Positions 60,391 to 64,000 of a DNA stretch of 64,000 bases are shown here, in pieces. The notes below the pieces were generated by a model. That model was not told the origin of the DNA. It saw nothing but the letters and a program-made list of their open reading frames with translations, and did not search any database. The translations under genes were made by a program, and so were the position numbers. Numbering within the stretch: position 1 is the stretch's first letter; the number at the start of each line of letters is the position of its first letter. Origin of the DNA: Tilletia caries (Eukaryota; Basidiomycota; Exobasidiomycetes; Tilletiales; Tilletiaceae); contig JALUTQ010000018.1 of the NCBI GenBank assembly GCA_032718865.1, positions 682,001-746,000 of the forward strand. Direction: 5' to 3'.

Positions 60391-61596
60391 TCAGCTTCCC
60401 TCCTGGGCATGGGCCGGACGCGACTCCGTCCATGAGCGTGCGGCGCGCATGTAGCGAAGAACTGAAGCACAGATGGAGGGAAAAGATGAGAGACAAGGTC
60501 AGCGAGGATGACTGGGAAGGAAAGGCTGAGGTTTGAACACTGAACTCACCCAGCCGCACTGTCGAAGATGATGGGCCTTGCGATGTCGAAGGCGGGCCTG
60601 TGGGCTGGAGGCAGAGATCAAGCACAGAGAGAGCAGCACAGGGATGAAAATGATACTTGGCTGTGGTGGGTGCGGTGATGGGGAACGCGGAGGCGGAGGC
60701 GGAGGCGAAGGACTGCTGGAAGGAAACGAAAGAAGGTAGTCAGCGGAGGGTGAAGCTTGGTTCGAGACTCACAGGGAATGTCGAAGTCGACATGATTGAA
60801 AAGGCAGTTGGGCGAGGTGAGGACGACCATCGTAGGCATGGCCACGGGGACCTGGACAGCAGGAAGGGTGTCGGGAAGTGACAGATATGATCGGATGCTG
60901 TAGGGTCGTATACATCAGCGACGGGAGGCAGGGGCAGCCAAGTACCAGTGATTCGGAAATATGCGACCTGCTGCACGATGTCGCTGAACTTCTGGCCGAA
61001 GTCGACGCTCCACCGGGGGAGCTGATATGCTGCCGTATCGTAAATGCTCTTCAGCTGGCCGATGTTGTAGACCTTGAAGTTGATATTATCAATCTCTGAT
61101 CGGAAGAGGTCTTCTTCCTCCTGACGCAGGTTGATCGCGTCGAGAGGGTTGATGAGCGCCGGCATATGCGCACCGACCGGGATGCTGTGCGCGTCGTGGA
61201 CGGCGTCCTCTACGATGGAGCTGGGAAGAACGGAGGTGCTGGCGAATGTGGGTCGGATGGAGGACTTGAGAGGGGCGGACCACGATCTCGGATCTGCTGG
61301 ACGGGTGCGACGGGTTCTAGAGAAACAGAACAGAAGGGGGGAATGGGTTAGGATTGCGTGCCTGGGTTTTAAACCTTCGCACCGCCTGCAGAGAGGAAAG
61401 GAAGAAAAGGGTGAAGAGATTCGGGGCCAGCTGTTGCGCAACGATTCAGAGGTCAGCAGAGGCAAGGTCAGCGTAGGAGCGGCGCAGAAGAGGAGTCGTC
61501 AGCAGGTGCGTGTATGATCCTGTTGAATTTCTTCCCACCGTACCCCATGTCTGTCGGTGTCGTTGCTGTGTTTGCTGTTGCCATGGTGATGATCAT
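60391..61596 (-). CDS. Unknown six-exon gene divergent from the Zn2Cys6 factor
   Basis: Exons 61596-61544, 61316-60914, 60851-60773, 60715-60657, 60604-60550 and 60461-60391 all have GT...AG borders and join in phase to 239 aa. I do not recognise the family. The large second exon looks like real protein: SIPVGAHMPALINPLDAINL, an acidic helix (RQEEEDLFRSEIDNINF), LKSIYDTAAYQLPRWSVDFG and SDIVQQVAYFRITGTWLPLP, continuing with VAMPTMVVLTSPNCLFNHVD in exon three. The last three exons give an Arg/His/Ser-rich tail that is less convincing. A second in-frame ATG at 61584 could be the start. No signal peptide or membrane span is evident. Confidence 0.4.
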
Positions 61597-61961
61597 CGAA
61601 GCGAGGAGGCGTTATCGCGACCACACTCAGACTCTTTTATTAGATTACGCGAGACCACCAGCAAGCGAGGTCACGATTGGGACAGAGTTGCGACTCCCGC
61701 CCGCCTCGACAGTCGACGGCCGCCGCCCGCCAACTCACACCTTGCAGCGTTCTTCATCCGACCATCGATCTGGCTGCGAACAACAAGACCACGCGACGTT
61801 CATCGCACGCGCCTCCCTGCACGCGTTTCCATCGAGAATCCCAAGGAAGCCACGCGTCAAACTCGCCGGAAAACACCCAACACCCTTCTGTGAGGACCGC
61901 GGCGCGTTAGACTCCCGGCAGACTCTGGACGACATCGACGCGCTTCTCTCAGCAAGTCAGC
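61597..61961. promoter_or_regulatory. Shared promoter of the unknown gene and the Zn2Cys6 factor
   Basis: A 365-bp interval between divergent starts; no classical motif was singled out. Confidence 0.35.
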
Positions 61962-64000
61962 ATGCCTCCCCACTACTCGGCCACCCACTACGCCGACAGC
62001 GAGGGTCTCATCCCGTCCTCCGAACAGGCATCCACTCCTCAAGCCGAAGCATCCCACGACGCGAACCGCGTACAACACCACGACCTCCCCCTAGCACTCG
62101 ACCCTCCTCCGCCCTTCGATGTGAACGAGGAGACGCGGGCAGCCTACGACGCAGCCACCACCGCCGCCGCCGCCGCAGCAGCTGCAGCTGCTGTCAGTTC
62201 AGGTCAACTCGATGGCGCCCACCTCACCCATCCTTCCTCCCTCCATCACCACGACGACGACGAGGACTACAACGCGACCCTCCAGGCGCAGAACACCGAG
62301 GCCATCACCTTGGCTGCCTTGGCTGCGGCACGCGCGTCGGGCGAGATCCTTGCAGCTGGAACGGATGCAGGCCCATCCTCAACAGGCGCCGGCGTGCAGG
62401 ATGCTGGTGTGCTCAGCGGAAACGCCGGCGCGCCTGGGCAAGGTGTGCCAGACGATATAGCGGCGGCAGCAGCAGTAGCAGCACTCGTCACCGCAGGAGG
62501 AGAAGGAGCAGAAGATGGTAGCAGCGGAAGTAATAACAGGACCCACAAGCGGCCTCGGGCCAAAGCGCTGATGAAGATCAAGCGGACACGCAAGATCACA
62601 AGCTGTCTCCAGTGTCGGGATCGCAAGCAGAAATGCGATCGCGTCCATCCGACCTGTGGGACTTGTCACAGTCTCGGTATCGCAGGCTGTACGTACGTGG
62701 ACAACTCAAAGGAGCTGCGCACGCTCCAGGCTCAGCAGCAGGATCAGGAACATGAGGGGTGAGTGAGCAATCCGGATGTCGGCTTCAGGATTGAGCAATT
62801 GACCAACTCTCTACGTGCAGCAATAGCCTGGGAAACGGCACATATCCCGACAGTTCTGAAGACGCGGCTAGCGCGCCCTCGACGTCTCTCCTCGGCAAGC
62901 GGAAGCGGAACGACAACATCTTATCTCAAGGATCTCCATCAACCCTTCCAGGCGGACTCGAATCAGCCGCCTCTGCTTCCGTTCCCCCACATACCCTCAG
63001 TCTCGACCCGCAGGAAGCCACTCGCCGAGCCGAGTTGCTCCAAGCTACCGCTGCGCTGGCCAAAGACCGCGCCAATGTCGACTGGACCACAAAGGTACGC
63101 GCCGTCAGGGCAGTTGCTGTCGCAGGTATCCTCTTCTCCTCGCCTCATCTCCACCTCCCGCGCTTTGAGACGGTGCGCGAAGTCTTGGAGTCATACGAGC
63201 GTACTGTCGGGTCTCTGGACGGCATCGGCGTCCCTGTCATCGTTCTCCCCCTCCTCTGGGCCCGGATCGAAAAGCTACTGAGCTGGTGGCACGATGGAAT
63301 GCGCACCATGCCCGCAGACCCTGTGCTTGTACCACTGCTTCTCGTCTTGCTTGCTCTGGGGATTCAGACGAAGCGCACAGCGCCTGACGGCAGTGTCGAC
63401 CCTCGACGCGGGTCGGATGATTCAGGGATCCTCAACCATACCTCGTCGGAGCGCATCTTGATCGAGATAGCCGAGCGCATGGAGAGGGCTCTCCAAGTTG
63501 CCTGTCCGTCCCATTGGGTACCCGCCCACCAGGCCCCACTCGACTTGATCCGTGCCACGCTCCTGCGCGGTATCTGGCACGCCAACGAACTGCATCTCGC
63601 CTACGCTTCCTCATGCTTCTCCTCTGCGGTCGGGCTCGCCCACCGCGCAGGATTGCACCGTGACCCGAGTCACTGGTCCTCCTCCTCCAGTCCGATGGGC
63701 GAGGCGGAAGCTCTGGGAAGACGAGAGCTGTGGTGGACATGTGTGAGCTGGGAGGTTCTGCACTCGCTCCGGACGGGCAACCAGCCTGCATTTGCAGCAT
63801 CGACGTTTGCGGAGATGGACACGGCCATCGAGTCTCAACACGAAGTCGTTACGCGCATCTTTGACGCGCTTACTACCGCAGCGGCGGGAGACCAGCTCGG
63901 TCTGGGCCTCCATCGCCGTGTGCCTCCGAACAAGGCGACTTTCGAATTCCAGCGCGCAAGGTTCGAGCTCGCGCGGTTGTTGCTCGCGTACCAGGTCCAG
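61962..64000 (+). CDS. Zn2Cys6 fungal transcription factor (C-terminus outside window)
   Basis: Exon 1 is 61962-62758; a 62-bp intron (GTGAGT...GTGCAG) leads to exon 2 at 62821, open to the window edge. The N-terminal about 200 residues are Ala/Asp/His-rich with an 11-Ala run. A basic KRPRAKALMKIKRTRKITS precedes the zinc cluster CLQCRDRKQKC with CGTC and a final Cys (C-x2-C-x6-C-x6-C-x2-C-x7-C, about residues 214-241). Exon 2 encodes a nuclear-signal-like GKRKR and then the fungal-specific transcription factor (middle homology) domain: a segment around LLRGIWHANELHLAYASS, then GLAHRAGLHRDPSHW, and LGRRELWWTCVSWEVLHSLR. Binding target unknown. At least 600 residues are visible. Confidence 0.88.

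Overview
The window is gene-dense nuclear DNA from a basidiomycete fungus. Most genes carry several short introns (about 50-110 bp, GT-AG, often GTGAGT donors with a CTGAC/CTAAC-type branch signal). Proteins are rich in Ser/Pro/Ala/Gln low-complexity tracts, and the gene content is fungal: a fused ARG5,6, a CPS1-type glycosyltransferase, a vacuolar TRP channel, a siderophore acyltransferase, EF-hand MscS channels and a Zn2Cys6 factor. I cannot name the species. Exon boundaries below were joined by hand using reading phase, splice consensus and family alignment from memory. No search was run.

Layout. 1-7.8 kb: MSH2 (minus, C-terminus off the left edge), COA8 divergent from it across a promoter with two MluI boxes, then a low-complexity unknown protein. 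7.8-15.1 kb: a CPS1-like glycosyltransferase 2, a degenerate tandemly duplicated locus with a SUN-like domain, and a YVC1-type TRP channel. 15.1-29 kb: bifunctional ARG5,6, a single-domain disulfide isomerase, MOG1, IMP dehydrogenase, RMI1, a BLES03/DUF1917 protein and a SidL/SidF-type siderophore acyltransferase. 29-37.3 kb: CAF40/CNOT9, a gene-poor 3.3 kb stretch, a secreted repeat precursor with dibasic processing sites, and SPC1. 37.6-44 kb: an FHL1-type FHA protein and an ING-family PHD protein. 44.6-52.3 kb: two paralogous EF-hand MscS channels transcribed head to head. 53.8-64 kb: a large bZIP-like protein, a gene-poor interval bearing a 54-bp perfect inverted repeat, a small unknown multi-exon gene, and a Zn2Cys6 transcription factor running off the right edge.

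Most genes are unrelated housekeeping functions: DNA repair (MSH2, RMI1), arginine and guanine nucleotide synthesis, mRNA deadenylation, secretion (SPC1, disulfide isomerase) and chromatin (ING). Functional links are limited to shared promoters (MSH2/COA8, disulfide isomerase/MOG1, RMI1/BLES03, SPC1/FHL1-like, the two MscS genes) and to a calcium/membrane-tension theme (YVC1 plus two EF-hand MscS channels).

The most unusual items are: the secreted precursor whose repeated cores are bounded by aromatic residues and end in dibasic sites (34876-36006); a 4-nt microexon needed to keep frame in the first MscS gene; a bZIP protein whose basic region and leucine zipper are about 225 residues apart; the decaying SUN-like tandem duplication; and the 54-bp inverted repeat bounding 1.6 kb of gene-free DNA.
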